In this document: positions 50,071 to 61,434 of the stretch, piece after piece
Layout: the number at the start of each line of letters is the position of its first letter
Position numbering within the stretch: position 1 is the stretch's first letter
DNA from: Albula goreensis
Taxonomy: Eukaryota; Chordata; Actinopteri; Albuliformes; Albulidae
NCBI GenBank assembly: GCA_022829145.1
Contig: CM040744.1
Span: forward strand, 13,340,218 to 13,404,217
Direction of reading: 5' to 3'
DNA: 64,000 bases
Program-made: the position numbers and the translations under genes
The notes under the pieces: model-generated
Databases searched by the model: none
What the model was told of the DNA's origin: nothing
Seen by the model: only the letters and a program-made list of their open reading frames with translations

Positions 50071-52301
50071 ATAAATAAATAAAGATGCGAATAGCGGCTG
50101 CCAATAATATTGTGTTCCCGCAAATAATAACAAAAATAAGCTTCATTAAATTGGGCTTTAACCCTCGTATTACTGAAGGGTAACCCAGTTGAATTGATTA
50201 TAAAATGGAAGGATACTTTGACACTGCAATGTTTTCATACTTTGCCAACTACAGTCGACCACAGACTCTCCTTGAAGAAAAAGAGTGCAACATGATTAGT
50301 TTGAAAAATCCCCTGTATATATTTGACCCAGTGTAATGTGTCCCTTCTTGCGCTGTGCTCTCTCAGTTGGAACACGCTAACTCGCTCTGTCATGATGCTA
50401 GTCTTGATTGGCTACTGTTTCCAATCGTTGAGTATGTTGCACCAGTTGACCACTTGTCAGAGGGATGCTGTAGTCCCAATTGTAGTACAAAGTATCACCT
50501 CAGAACAGCGTTTATAATTGGCCATTGCAATGTTATAGTTAATAACGAGGGCTGTGTTGAACTGGTACTTTTTACCTTGCATGCGTAACGTAAGGTATTA
50601 AATAATGTTTTCAGGAATAATCTAGGAATTTGTTTGCTGTATTTACACGGAAAATTACTCGGACAAATCTGCAGATGCATTAACAATACATACACATTAA
50701 ATGCGGTTTAAATATTAATAATGCAAACCTCAACGACCTTTGTGATAATTAATGTTCCTTTATTATGAGCAGGCATGACAGTGAATTTCACTTTGAAAGG
50801 TTGGAGCTGAATATAGGCTATTCAACGAATATTATGGCATCCTGTCCCATTCGGTTGCTGCCCAATCAAAAAACAACAAATACTGGGACACTACCTATCA
50901 CTAAAGGACTTCCAACACGGTCCTTAGTAACGCAATTGGGTTAAGGCACCATACGCATTACCGGTTTGCCCGGGTTCTAGTAACGTTCTGCACTTTTGTC
51001 AACGAATTTCAATCTCGCAGTATAATTAACGAGAATGCCGTTTTACCTATAGCTGCAGTACAGCGTAGCAGTGTAATGTAAAAATGCTTCTGTAGCGTAC
51101 ATATGCGTGTATTAACGTCATTTCCGTACTTTGACTGACTCTTGCCCTCGTAAGGAATCTGCCAACAGACCGAGGCTGCATTTATGTGCGACCGCACAAT
51201 TCAGCTCTGAACTATATCTTTATTCAGATTTGTAATGTTCAGAATAAACAGACATTTAACGAGATACAGAAAGTGATCGGTCTGGTGGTAAGCCTTCAAT
51301 GTCTGCTCCAAAACACTGAACTACAGTTGTAGGCTTATCGAGGTTTTTTTTTTGTGACTGCAACTTGTTCCAGCCAGCGCCTCTTGACAGTTCTTAACTG
51401 GCTACCTGTTCGCGCGATTGCTTGTATGTTGTTAACTCTCAGATGGTATTGCTAAAAACAACTATGGGAAAATAGAAGTTGTTGAATGATCATCTTATAT
51501 ATTAAACCGTTTTTTTTTTGGTCATGTGTAAGTCTGCTGTTCTAGCGTAGAGATAAACGTGCTAACAGATCTCCGCCACGGGTTTGAGGGGTGCTCTCTA
51601 CAATTTCATGACATTTGCCTTGGTGAGTAGAAGCTTCGCATTTGCATCCAGGTTTCGTACTAGTAGCGACTCAATTAACAATAAAACACAACACTGCTTA
51701 TTTACATTTTGGTTATTAATCCTTAAAATAATATACTGGAAACTGCTTACTGTCGTTGGAGTAGATTATGAAGTTATATAACCTTGGCTTTAGTTACTGC
51801 AATATCCTTTTACACAATTTCTTCTTATGGTGTGGCTAAATGTACTCTACACCTGATCCTGCTCTTTACAGTATATTTGTACATTTATTTCTCATTTGTC
51901 TTAATGTCGAACGGAAAAACAAACAAAACAGATCCTGGAGTTATTATCAGGCAAAAAATTAGTGGGCCAATAAATACAAGACAGCCAGTTGTGTAGTATT
52001 TGCAGGAAATTGTAGCATTTTGACTGAAGTATAATGTCAATGCATATTATGACTTGTCAACAGACAAAGTCAGTGATGTACTTGTATCATGTACACACAA
52101 CACAAGACTGAATAAGTGCTTTTTGTTCTTTCCTTCAGTAGAATCAAATGCAGGGACCCACTGGGCTGGTGTCTCAAACCATTCTCCAAAAAAATGTAGG
52201 TAGCACCAATCCCTTGCAAATAAACACGGGTCTTGAAAAAGCAATACAAATAACATTAAATTTAACAGTGTCTCATAACAACACTCTGTTTTATGTCCAG
52301 G
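50071..52301. promoter_or_regulatory. Head-to-head intergenic region between cspg4 (-) and the ICME-like gene (+)
   Basis: About 2.2 kb between the two divergent start codons with no recognised coding exon. It holds a CpG-containing stretch at about 50930-51190 and a possible noncoding first exon of the hydrolase ending at 51622, where TTG is followed by a consensus GTGAGT donor. A splice acceptor (ttatgtccag) lies at 52291-52300, one base before the hydrolase ATG. Whether one shared promoter or two promoters are used cannot be seen. Confidence 0.35.
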
Positions 52302-52450
52302 ATGGGCTTAAAGTACCACGTTCTGCTGCCAGTGGCTACAGGGGCAATGCTCTTTGGCATTCCGTACGGTATCTCACTTGTAGTCCAGTGGATGTATGGC
52401 TGGCCACATAAAGCAGGATACAAGAAATACATAGAAGCTGTAAGGCCCAG
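52302..52450 (+). CDS. ICME-like exon 1 (N-terminal hydrophobic anchor)
   Basis: Codons 1-49 plus two bases. MGLKYHVLLPVATGAMLFGI begins a hydrophobic helix; the exon ends at AG/GTAAAT. Confidence 0.75.
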
Positions 52451-54495
52451 GTAAATCAGCTATGTGTGCACACAAATGCATATATGCATAGAATATACAT
52501 ACAATACATATCAAAAATATGTTGGCTTAGGTTTATAGGTTTATATTACCGTCTATAATCATTTGCTGTTGTGTTTTGCCACTGCATTGTGTTCCAAGTG
52601 TTTCTTTAAATCTAAGCTTGATCTGTCTCCCCAGGCGGATATACCGTTTAACCGTGGCTGTCTTGAAAACGCTTAAGTATTTGCAATACAGCAAATTGTA
52701 TTTTCAGTGGAAACAATGGTACAAAAATGATGATAATCATAAACATTTCCAAAAGGTAAGTGTAGACATGTTTCACAATTTATTACAGAATGATAAAAGG
52801 ATTTTTGTCATGTTGTCTTCAGTCTGTAATCCTATTAACATGTGTAATAATATATTAGTGTATTATAATTACATCTGAATGGAAAAGCTCAAATATCTGA
52901 GTATTGCCCAGTTGTGATATTTGTAATCTGTTTAAACATATGTCTGTTTTCTGGATAAGTTCTCATTCGGTGTTATTTTCTCATCCAGGGTATTGCCTAT
53001 GGTCGCCGTAACAACAAACTGGACTTGTACTACTGTTCCAACACTGACCAATCAGGTGGTGACCCTACACCTGTAGTACTGTTTGTGTATGGTGGTGCAT
53101 GGGGTTCAGGGGGAAGAGCCATTTACTGTCTGTTGGCCTCACAGATGGCTAAGGAGCTCAATGCAGTAGTTGTCTGTCCTGATTATTCCATCTATCCAAA
53201 GGTACTGTGATACCACTTTGTTTCAGTTATCTCAGAGATACAGTAAACTGATGTGAAAGGGAATGAATTCCAATGTTTTCTTCTAATGGTTTTCCTTGAC
53301 CTCCAGGGTAATGTTCTAGACATGGTTCAAGACATTGCTGACTGTCTGGTGTGGGTGAGAGAAAATGGTCAAATGTTTAACATTGAAAAAGTAAGTTAAA
53401 CATGTGTAAGTGGCACTACAGAATAATTATCTGAATTTGTCTCCATTTACCAGGATTTTTTCTGTAATTGTTACCATGATGTGCTGGCATGACAGTTAAA
53501 CTGGGTTTATTTTACACTTCATTTGTTCATCCATTAGATGGAACATGCTCGGTGTTTGAGCATAAAAATTTGTATTTTTGTTTAGGGCAACCTTACTTTG
53601 ATTGGCCACTCAGCTGGTGCACACTTGTGTGCATTGACTGCACTCTTTCTAGTGAGGGGTGCCGAGGAACTGGGAATAGAGGTTGCCAAACAGAGGGAAA
53701 TCACAGCGTCAATCAAAGGAATTATAGGTGAACGCAATGAGCTGCATAATTTATAACCCACATCTTTCTGACTACAGTCTTTGAAATTACTACTTGGTGT
53801 TAATATTCTTTTAAGCATGTCTTGAGCTTTATACAGCAGATTGTTGGGGAAAAGGCAGACATGATTTTCAAAGTAGAAAACCATCTAAAAGTCATCTTAC
53901 TGCATGTAATGAACTTGTCTTTCAGGTCTGAGTGGGGTGTACAATATAATGGACCACTATCAACATGAGAAAATAAGGGGAGTTGAGTATGTTTCCACAA
54001 TGCATAAAGCCATGGGGGGAATTGAGAGCTTTGATTACTACTCACCTTCGACTGCTCTAAAGACACTCAGTGAAGACCAATTGAGAAGGTGAAGAAAAGT
54101 TCTCGGCTGTTCTGGCCTGTCTTGGCTGTGCAAGAAGCCCAGCAAAATTTTCTTGTATCACACAAAAAGAAATTATTTATAAATGTCAATTAATACAACT
54201 CACTTGCTGCAACAAAATGGAAACCCCAGCCACTCATGTTTACTCGTGTTAATTCCACAGAGTGCCTCCATTCTGTCTGATCCATGGAACCAGTGATGGA
54301 ATTGTTCCTGTGGAATCATCCCTCAGGTTCTCGGAAGCTCTCACCTCCTTCTCTGCTGAAGTGTCCCTCTACCTCTTGCCCAGATTGGATCATATTGCGA
54401 TTGTCACCGACCTCATGGTGCCCGGCAGGAATTTTTATTACACAGTCTACAGCTGCATTATACAGGAATACAGAAAATTCATAGGGATTAGTTGA
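52302..54495 (+). CDS. Isoprenylcysteine alpha-carbonyl methylesterase-like alpha/beta hydrolase, seven coding exons
   Basis: Predicted membrane-anchored serine esterase. Coding exons: 52302-52450, 52635-52755, 52989-53201, 53307-53390, 53586-53727, 53926-54088, 54261-54495. They sum to 1107 nt with consistent phases and GT-AG borders, giving 368 residues. A hydrophobic segment (about 6-30, HVLLPVATGAMLFGIPYGIS) could anchor the N terminus. The oxyanion-type loop reads YGGAW (124-128) in place of HGGxW. The nucleophile is S198 in GHSAG, the acid is D303 in HGTSDG and the histidine is H335 in LDHIA, so the triad is complete. The order and spacing, and the segment SAGAHLCAL, resemble plant ICME enzymes, which demethylate prenylated proteins, more than arylformamidases. 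The substrate in animals is unknown to me. Start: an in-frame ATG three codons upstream (52293) would be used only if the acceptor at 52300 is skipped. Confidence 0.88.
52635..52755 (+). CDS. ICME-like exon 2
   Basis: 121 nt, residues 50-90: RRIYRLTVAVLKTLKYLQYS then a Lys/Trp-rich stretch, ending at AAG/GTAAGT. Phase 2 in, phase 0 out. Confidence 0.85.
52989..53201 (+). CDS. ICME-like exon 3 (oxyanion loop)
   Basis: 213 nt, residues 91-161, including NNKLDLYYC, VVLFVYGGAWGSG and CPDYSIYPK, the conserved first half of the hydrolase fold. Confidence 0.92.
53307..53390 (+). CDS. ICME-like exon 4
   Basis: 84 nt, residues 162-189: GNVLDMVQDIADCLVWVREN and on to FNIEK, ending AAA/GTAAGT. Confidence 0.9.
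53586..53727 (+). CDS. ICME-like exon 5 (nucleophile serine)
   Basis: 142 nt, residues 190-236 plus one base. Carries GNLTLIGHSAGAHLCAL with catalytic S198, and ends ATAG/GTGAAC. Confidence 0.92.
53926..54088 (+). CDS. ICME-like exon 6
   Basis: 163 nt, residues 237-290 plus two bases. GLSGVYNIMDHYQHEKIRGV and then FDYYSPSTAL correspond to the LSGGYNL and ESF..FSP segments of plant ICME. Confidence 0.92.
54261..54495 (+). CDS. ICME-like exon 7 (acid and histidine of the triad, stop)
   Basis: 235 nt, residues 291-368. Carries LIHGTSDGIVP (D303) and LLPRLDHIAIV (H335); stop TGA at 54493. Confidence 0.92.
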
Positions 54496-54653
54496 CTATT
54501 CCTTCATAATAACGTTCCTACATGTAATCTGTACTGCATAGCAAATGGAACACTGCATAGATAATGAACATGATTTCTTGGTGAAATTTACAGTAAAAAC
54601 AGTTTTGTGAAAAAAATCTCAAAACTGGCATATTATCCACATTAGTAATCCAC

Positions 54654-54692
54654 ATTAGTGATATGGATAATATATTTATCCATATTACTAAT
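54654..54692. repeat. Stem-loop in the hydrolase 3' flank
   Basis: Seventeen-base arms (ATTAGTGATATGGATAA and its inverse complement with one mismatch) around a five-base loop, about 160 bp after the hydrolase stop codon, so probably in its 3'UTR. Confidence 0.6.
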
Positions 54693-55581
54693 TACACTTA
54701 TTGTATTGAGCCTCAGTGGACTTTTGATTTGCCAGCATTAATTTGTTCCTTCGCAATATTTCCTTTGTATTGCACACAGAAAAGTGTTCCAACTTCTCAC
54801 TTGTGATTATAATTTTTGGGTCATAAAATGTTGAGATGAAAATTGTAGGGGATCTACAAACATTATATGTGAATGTGTTTAGTATTGCATTGATTTCAAA
54901 CTGAAGCACTGTGGGGGAGTATGCAAAGCAATATTTGAAAAAGTAAACACATTTAATGCCGGCTTGCTCTTAGCTGAAAGAAAGCCCTCGTCAAATAACA
55001 CCAAACCCATTTAGATGACCATGTTAAAAATAATAGGCAAATATGTAGCAAAACTAGGTGCTTATGGTGTAGGGGCAGTCATAACTGGTCATAGTGAAGT
55101 AAAAAGTGGGAAAAGCAAGGCATAGAGCTGAGTGATGTCACTGACTTGTCAAGGCAGTTCATTTATCACATGGCATCAATGCCCAGATATTTAGGAGGGA
55201 ATGGTCCTGCTAATGAAAGCCATGACTGACAACAGCTATTTTGGATTCTTGTTATACAAGGCAAGTTTTGTGATGACTCATTTCATGACTGATGGCAAAA
55301 GTCTGAATAGTGATTTCCGCTTATATGACCTGTAAGTATTTTTCTACTTTCCATTTTCAGTTTGAAACTTTTTGTTTAAACCATTTATGTTATTTTTAGT
55401 TTCAAAAACAAAATTTTGTACTTCACTTCCTCTCTACATTTTGTTTTCCATTAATTCATGTTACTATTTTACTTCAAGATGATGTATCAACAGCAGAAAG
55501 TCAAAAATTATGCTGGTAATATGAAATACTAAAAGCATGCATCAAAGAATGCAATTTTACTTTCCTATCTTTTGTATTTGT

Positions 55582-55587
55582 AATAAA
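55582..55587 (+). terminator. Candidate poly(A) signal for the ICME-like gene
   Basis: AATAAA 1.09 kb after the stop codon. Canonical hexamers nearer to the stop were not noticed, but variant signals may be used. Confidence 0.3.
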
Positions 55588-57099
55588 AATGAAGCTGGAA
55601 AAAAAGGAAGGTAAACCCTGTATCATGTGTTGAGGACCATGCTCCATAGTTTTTTAGAATTATATATGTTTTGGCCTCTTGGCCATCACTATAGTGGCGG
55701 AAACATTTTATTCTGAAGAGCACAATGGCCTAATTTTGTGGACCTGCATCTTACAGCAGACAGAACATGGCTCTTAGCTGTAGTGACTTTCTGATATTAA
55801 TTTGTCCATTAATAAACCAATTACCCTAAAAATGAAATAGTTTAAAATCTGTTGGTGGTTATAATTCTGTATTTAATTCTTAAAAAAATGACAGTAATGT
55901 AAAACCTTTTTTTAAGGTTATGCATCATGTGTTTTCTATTGTGAACAGAAGAAATGATCTGCTATAAAGCTTATATGAATATTTACAACAATATTATACA
56001 ATACCAACAACGCCTTTTCTGCATACCATCTTTCCAAAGAAGTTTGGGGGAGGTGAGAAAAATAATCCCTTCATTCTCAGAACAACTGTAGATTTAGGTT
56101 TTTAATTTTTTCCCCAAGATAAATCATAGGCAATGCAGGTGAGGGAATGAGTTTTTTTCTGCACTCAAGAGCTAGTAGAAGAGGCACACATCCTTAGTGT
56201 GTGTTCAAGACCATGCTCAACACAGTGATGACTGCACTCTGGACTAGTGGTGGGAAACCAGTGTACTGTAGTTGCAGAGCCATTTCCATTTTTTGCTCCA
56301 TTTACACTTGAGTGCAAAGTTTAATTATTAAGCATCTGGGCCTTTTTTTTTTTAGAATTATGATGGTGAAACGTTGAATACCACCAGCCAGGGTGATTGT
56401 AAGAAATGTGGGCCCCATGATAAAATATTACCCTGGGCTCCTTGGAATTGCTGAAGGCTTTCACCTCTTTATGGTACCCGAGACCACCAGCATGATCTCC
56501 TGCCTAAAAAGGAATCAGGTTGTGTAGGTGCGGGTTCATATTAATTAAGAGGCACAAACATGACTGGCTCTTCAGGACCACAGTTGCCTTTGGCAGTTCT
56601 GAAGACCTGGATTCTTCATTCAGATCGCTTGTGCAAAATCTGAAAATACACACATTGTTGTAAAATGTTTCTGACAAGTAGACCTGCAACAATAATGTAA
56701 GATGACATGTAAATGATACACTTCACCTACATGTACAAAAAGAAAAAGACTTGCAAGAATTCAGCACTGCCTCGTTCAAACTCAAGCACCACAGAGAACA
56801 AAGCAGTGCACTTTTGTCAAAGGAGCTGTCCTAAAGCCAGTTAAATGTCCCTGTCCTGAAATTTTGGAATCCATACATAACCTAAACTTGACCATTTTCT
56901 GTCTTTCATAGTCATTATTAAGATGTTAAGTAACTGTTTAGTTGGTAAATAATAAAGACCCGGGGGTTCAGTGAGGTTGTCTTTCAAAACATCATCTGTA
57001 CTCAGGCAAGTAAGTGCTGACTCGTAAGAACAGCCGTCACACTGAAGCTGTCCCTGGTAAGTGAAGTTTCCCACCCCTCCCCAGTTTTGTCGCGTCCAT
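55588..57099. other. Intergenic sequence, no gene recognised
   Basis: AT-rich. Frames at 56504-56692 and 56841-57074 (minus) have no recognisable protein or splice context. Confidence 0.5.
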
Positions 57100-57300
57100 C
57101 TTCAGCTCTTACAATAGATGGCAGTATTTTCCACAAATTGAGGGATTCTTTCCACTACCCATAATGCAGCTAAGGAGCGGCGCTGGTCCTCGAACCTGTA
57201 TGCGCTGTTTGGATGTTGAGGATTAAAGATGGCCACCAGCAGGAGGAGTAGGGATCGTAACCACTTTGGGATTACAGCATAATGTATCATATATGGATAA
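57100..57300. promoter_or_regulatory. Promoter-like segment with ZNF143-type motif and AAGATGGCC
   Basis: ACTACCCATAATGCAG at 57154-57169 resembles the ZNF143/SBF motif (consensus containing ACTACAAYTCCCAKMATGC), typical of TATA-less vertebrate promoters. It is followed by a CpG-containing stretch (57177-57205) and by AAGATGGCC at 57227, resembling a YY1 site. An ATG at 57229 opens a frame of only 17 codons (MATSRRSRDRNHFGITA) with no clear donor. This could be the first exon of a plus-strand gene lying mostly to the right of the window. Confidence 0.35.
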
Positions 57301-59223
57301 ATCTGGAAGAAGAATACCTAATTAATACATGACAATTATACCTTCCTCTCTTGGAACTTGGTCATTCCTGACATAAACACCGATATATTGGTGAGTTGTG
57401 TAGCTACTAGAATTATAACCTATACAGTACAGTGTGCTAGCTAGCAGAGCAACTCGTATAGCTAACGTTAGCTCGCTAGGACAGGAGGATATGACAGACA
57501 CAGGAAGGGATATCGAAATAATGGCAAATATCAATTACCAATGCAGAAGGAAAAAATAGAAACGGGGGCAGAATAAGCTAAACATAGGGCTTTTTATTCA
57601 TGGTTGTGTTGAATTGAATGTAGCAGTCAAAACTTGTCAGTTACTATAACTTGATAGTGTCGAACATTTATTTTTGATGGGTGTAACGTTTTTTTTTTAT
57701 CTACATAATATTGGTCAGATAGCAAGAATGAGTAGTCGACCTAACCATTCAGTACTACTGGATAAAATATTTAATTTGTGTCTGAAACCAGTCGATCTAT
57801 TGTAGTATGTAAATAATTGTTGTAAGCGAAGATAATCGTTGCAGACTAGTCTGACTTATTTGTGCATTTTGTTGGTTAACTGGCTAAGTTACAAATAGAG
57901 CATGTAACCATAGCTAAACCACTTGTCACGTTAGTATAAACGGTTAAACTGCACTTTTTGCAGTTTAACAGACTATACTAGTAACGTTAATGTTCGGACT
58001 ATGTCTGTAATTATATCAGCTGTACTTGCATTGATATTGAATTTTTGTAGCTATATGACTGGTACCGACAGGTAACTTAATGATATTGGTAGGCTATTTG
58101 CTAGCTATGTCTGGTCACTTATCGATACTGTTGAATATCCAGCGTTGGCTTTCTGTCTACCCACCATTGCTAGCCAGCAACATACAAAATAATACGACTC
58201 AGTAAGCTATCACTAGCTATGATGTTTTGATGTTGCTCATCAAGCTTAGTATACTGTTCTGGCTAGCTAACCTGAACATTCTAACGATATCGTCATGTTT
58301 CTGATCAAGCTGTAGCGCTGCATAACTCCAGCCCCAAGGCTGATGTTCTTGGCTGTCGGCATGTTTTTGCAGTGCCCTCTCAATCAATCGCTTATTTAGG
58401 CCTGAAAAACAAGGTGTGTATACTGTAGCCCACAAATTCTACCATACACACCGGTCCTTCGGGACTGAGCCTGTGTCCTTCTATACTTTAGGCTTACAAA
58501 TGTACTATCTTGACATTTCGGTGGGTCAGCAAGTTCTCCCATTAGCTAACATCAATAGCGGCTAGCGTATTATACAAATCCGATAGTTAACGTTTCCTAG
58601 CTCCGTACGTTCAATGGTTTTTACAGCTAACGAGATTTTGGCACTCATCCCGAAAGTTTCTATCTGTTAATACATTTAATCAGCAATTATGGGGGGGCGA
58701 AATGCGCCTACCGTTGAGTCTGATCATGTCTTTGCTGTACCACGCAAGGGCAAAGGGAAACAGCCATTTATTTTGGGGGCATTGCACTGATGTACTTTGT
58801 TATCTAAATTCCAGTTGTGCACGTGGTGCCTTTAATAAAACAAGGACAAGCGGCTAGCAAGCTACCGAATACAATACAGTACAGTACAGTACAAATATTT
58901 AGCAACAACCGAGTACAGTGGTAACATTTACTGACACCTGACATGTACACAGTCTTTCAATTAAAAGCCATAAATTAGGCCTATGTTTTGTATTCTTTCT
59001 TGACCTATGACTATATGAATTTTCTTTTTGGAGGAAGTTGTGTGAGCACATTCTGCTTAATTGTACAAAGTATCACTGCAGAAACCAGTCTATTGTTCTA
59101 GTTTATGAATCTGAATCATAATGATCAGTACCCACTGCCACCCACCAAACAAAAGTATAGCCTAATTATAACCCAGGATATGGGCAGTTTGTTGTGGGTT
59201 TAAATCCCCTCTACTCAAAGAGG
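57301..59223. other. Noncoding sequence rich in GCTAGC/GCTAACGTTAGC-type palindromes
   Basis: Short palindromic words such as GCTAACGTTAGCT (57461-57473), TAGCTAGC and GCTAGCTA recur between 57430 and 58900. No coding exon was recognised. If 57.2 kb is a promoter, this could be its first intron. Confidence 0.4.
58867..58893. repeat. Pentanucleotide microsatellite (CAGTA)n
   Basis: About four to five copies of ACAGT in the stretch AATACAGTACAGTACAGTAC. Confidence 0.85.
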
Positions 59224-59276
59224 TGTCATCATTATATTTTTATATATATATATATAAATAAAATATAATGATGACA
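59224..59276. repeat. AT-rich perfect palindrome, 17-bp arms
   Basis: TGTCATCATTATATTTT at 59224-59240 is exactly complementary to 59260-59276; the centre is a TA repeat that is itself nearly self-complementary. The word ATATAATGATGACATCTATA continues beyond the right arm. This could be a relic of a small inverted-repeat element or a cruciform-prone site. Confidence 0.85.
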
Positions 59277-61359
59277 TCTATAATATAATGATAATATTTT
59301 ACCAGCACTGTAAGTTAACTGTAAGCACCTGTTTCAAATCAGAGAAATTAACCATTTCATTTAATAACTGTTTTTCATTAAGGGATTAACAGCTAAAATC
59401 AGTGTACTCTCTCCAGGGTGAGGATCACAGCCCTGTTGTGAGATAGTGGGTGATCCCATCTCAGCCAACTGAATTTGGGAAGCCCTTGTACAATTCCACA
59501 AACCTTGGGACACTTAGAGTCTTCATTTTTGAATGATTAGCATTTAAAAACCAACCTACACTGAACATTAGTCTGGAAATTCACAGTAAGCAGAGGCCCT
59601 GACACTGATTGTTAATTGCTGTACTTATTATCCTTAAGTTACGTTTCATTCCTCTTCTGTTTTCACTGCCTTGACACAGGCATAATTATTTACTGAATAG
59701 AAGCAGTAATTTTGCGATGTGACTTTGGTCCAAAACAAGAGAAACTGGTAATCCAAATTGACCTTAGCAGTATCAGCTGAACGCAGCTAACTGGTGTTTT
59801 CATTCACCGCCCTGCTTTTAGTGTCATTCTTCAGGGCAATGTCTGGCTGTGGTAATATGTGCATCCACAGTGCATCGAAGGTAAAACTTACTGTGCAACA
59901 GCATTGTTTCTTCAAATGGACCTCTTCATTTTGATATCACATTATTTATTGAACATAATTCTGCTGGTAAGGTGTTTTATGGTTTTATTTGCTCATATTA
60001 AAATGATTGTGCTTCAGAAAAAGTTGAGCATTGACAATAAAAATGATGCATATGGCATTTGAAAACCTAATGCCTGGATCAAATAAAAAATAAAAATTGA
60101 CCCAGTTGTCAACATCCCAGAGTCAGATGGTGAGAGATGATTGAGAGATTGCTTTACTAATGGAGGTTTGAAATAAGCCCAGCCTGTACTCTGCAAACTC
60201 AAGACTTCATATATAATTAGATGTTCTTGGGAGTGTGTTGTCTGCAATTATACTGCACCAGTGATCGGAATAAGGGTTTCCATTTTGCGATGCTTTATCT
60301 TGAATTAGTTTTTGTCATAAAACAAAGAAGTGAATAAGGAAAAATGGCTATTAACATTAATGTAGGTCTTTCACACTACTGTAGTAGTCTGCAGAATGAT
60401 ACAGGCTAAGTATAAAAAACGGTAACAAACCATACATTAGTTACATTAGTAATATGTTAGTTTTGGGTTTTGGAGTGAGTGAAAATGAAATTTTCTGGCC
60501 TTTGTGCATGTACAGCCCAAACAATGTCTTGGTGTGGATCCATTTTTTCTTCCTCTGGCTGTGCTCAACTGCCTGTGGTTGGTTTTGGTTGCATCACAGA
60601 GAGATTAAATACTGGGCAGAGAAAAGCATGGACTGAACCTGTAAGGCTGGGAGAGGCCAGCTTTGAAATGTTTGGTTTTGTGCTGCATATGCCAGTGTGA
60701 GTTTGTTGCTGATGGATATACTAATGGTAAGTCAGCTTAGTGGTGCTTTAGTGTAGCTGACTGTTATGCCTTATGCAGGGCTGTCCTGTGTTTACAGGAT
60801 GAGCTAATGTTTCCTCAGACGTTTTTGTTGAACTGGAGATTTTGGGCATGGGGGTTAAGCTTGACTACTTATCTCTTAACTTTTTTTAAGATTAGCTTTT
60901 TAAGATACTTATTTCACAGTTATGTGAGCTATTCACCCATTCAGCCATTGGTTCCATTCAGCAGCTTGATCCTTAATTGGAAATTTAAAGTAAATTTATC
61001 TCATTAATCATGTCAATTTCAGTTTATTAAGATTAATATCTTCCAGGTTGTACAGTCTGCCTGTTTTTAATTACACTGTCACACACAGTTATGACTTTTA
61101 AGTATGATAACTGTACTCGTATATATTCCTTACTAGGAGAAACTGTATTGCAAGCTGGTAATGAATTCACTTCAGTTATCGTGAAGCAATCCTGCAGTGA
61201 TTGAAGGCCAGTTGGCCGCCTACTTAACCTGTTTGTTCAAATTAAGATTCCCTGTAAATGGGATAATTCTTCCCAGGTGTTCTGAATTCATGGAAGGAGA
61301 TGGCTTATGCCTCGGCATCACGATGGGCCACCTTAATTAAGCTGTCAGTGAGGAGCGAG
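59277..61359. other. Noncoding sequence, no gene recognised
   Basis: AT-rich; the frames present are short and unrecognised. High-complexity sequence begins near 61140 and continues to the stem-loop at 61360. Confidence 0.45.
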
Positions 61360-61434
61360 ACATGACAGTGCAAATCTTGGTGCTTCCCTCCTGTTTCCAT
61401 TGTGTTAGCTGGACCAAGATTTGCACTGTCATGT
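61360..61434. ncRNA. Perfect 22-bp stem-loop, possible hairpin RNA or inverted-repeat relic
   Basis: The 22 bases at 61360-61381 (core CATGACAGTGCAAATCTTGG) are exactly complementary to 61413-61434, with a 31-base loop. Arm length and total size (75 nt) are in the range of microRNA precursors, but no known microRNA seed was recognised, and perfect pairing is also expected of a recent inverted duplication. Confidence 0.25.

Noticed and set aside
57102..57290. Minus-strand 62-codon frame with a hydrophobic start (LRSLLLLLVAIF)
   Set aside because: It overlaps the promoter-like segment, ends quickly, has no exon continuation and resembles no known protein. Kept only as part of the regulatory candidate.
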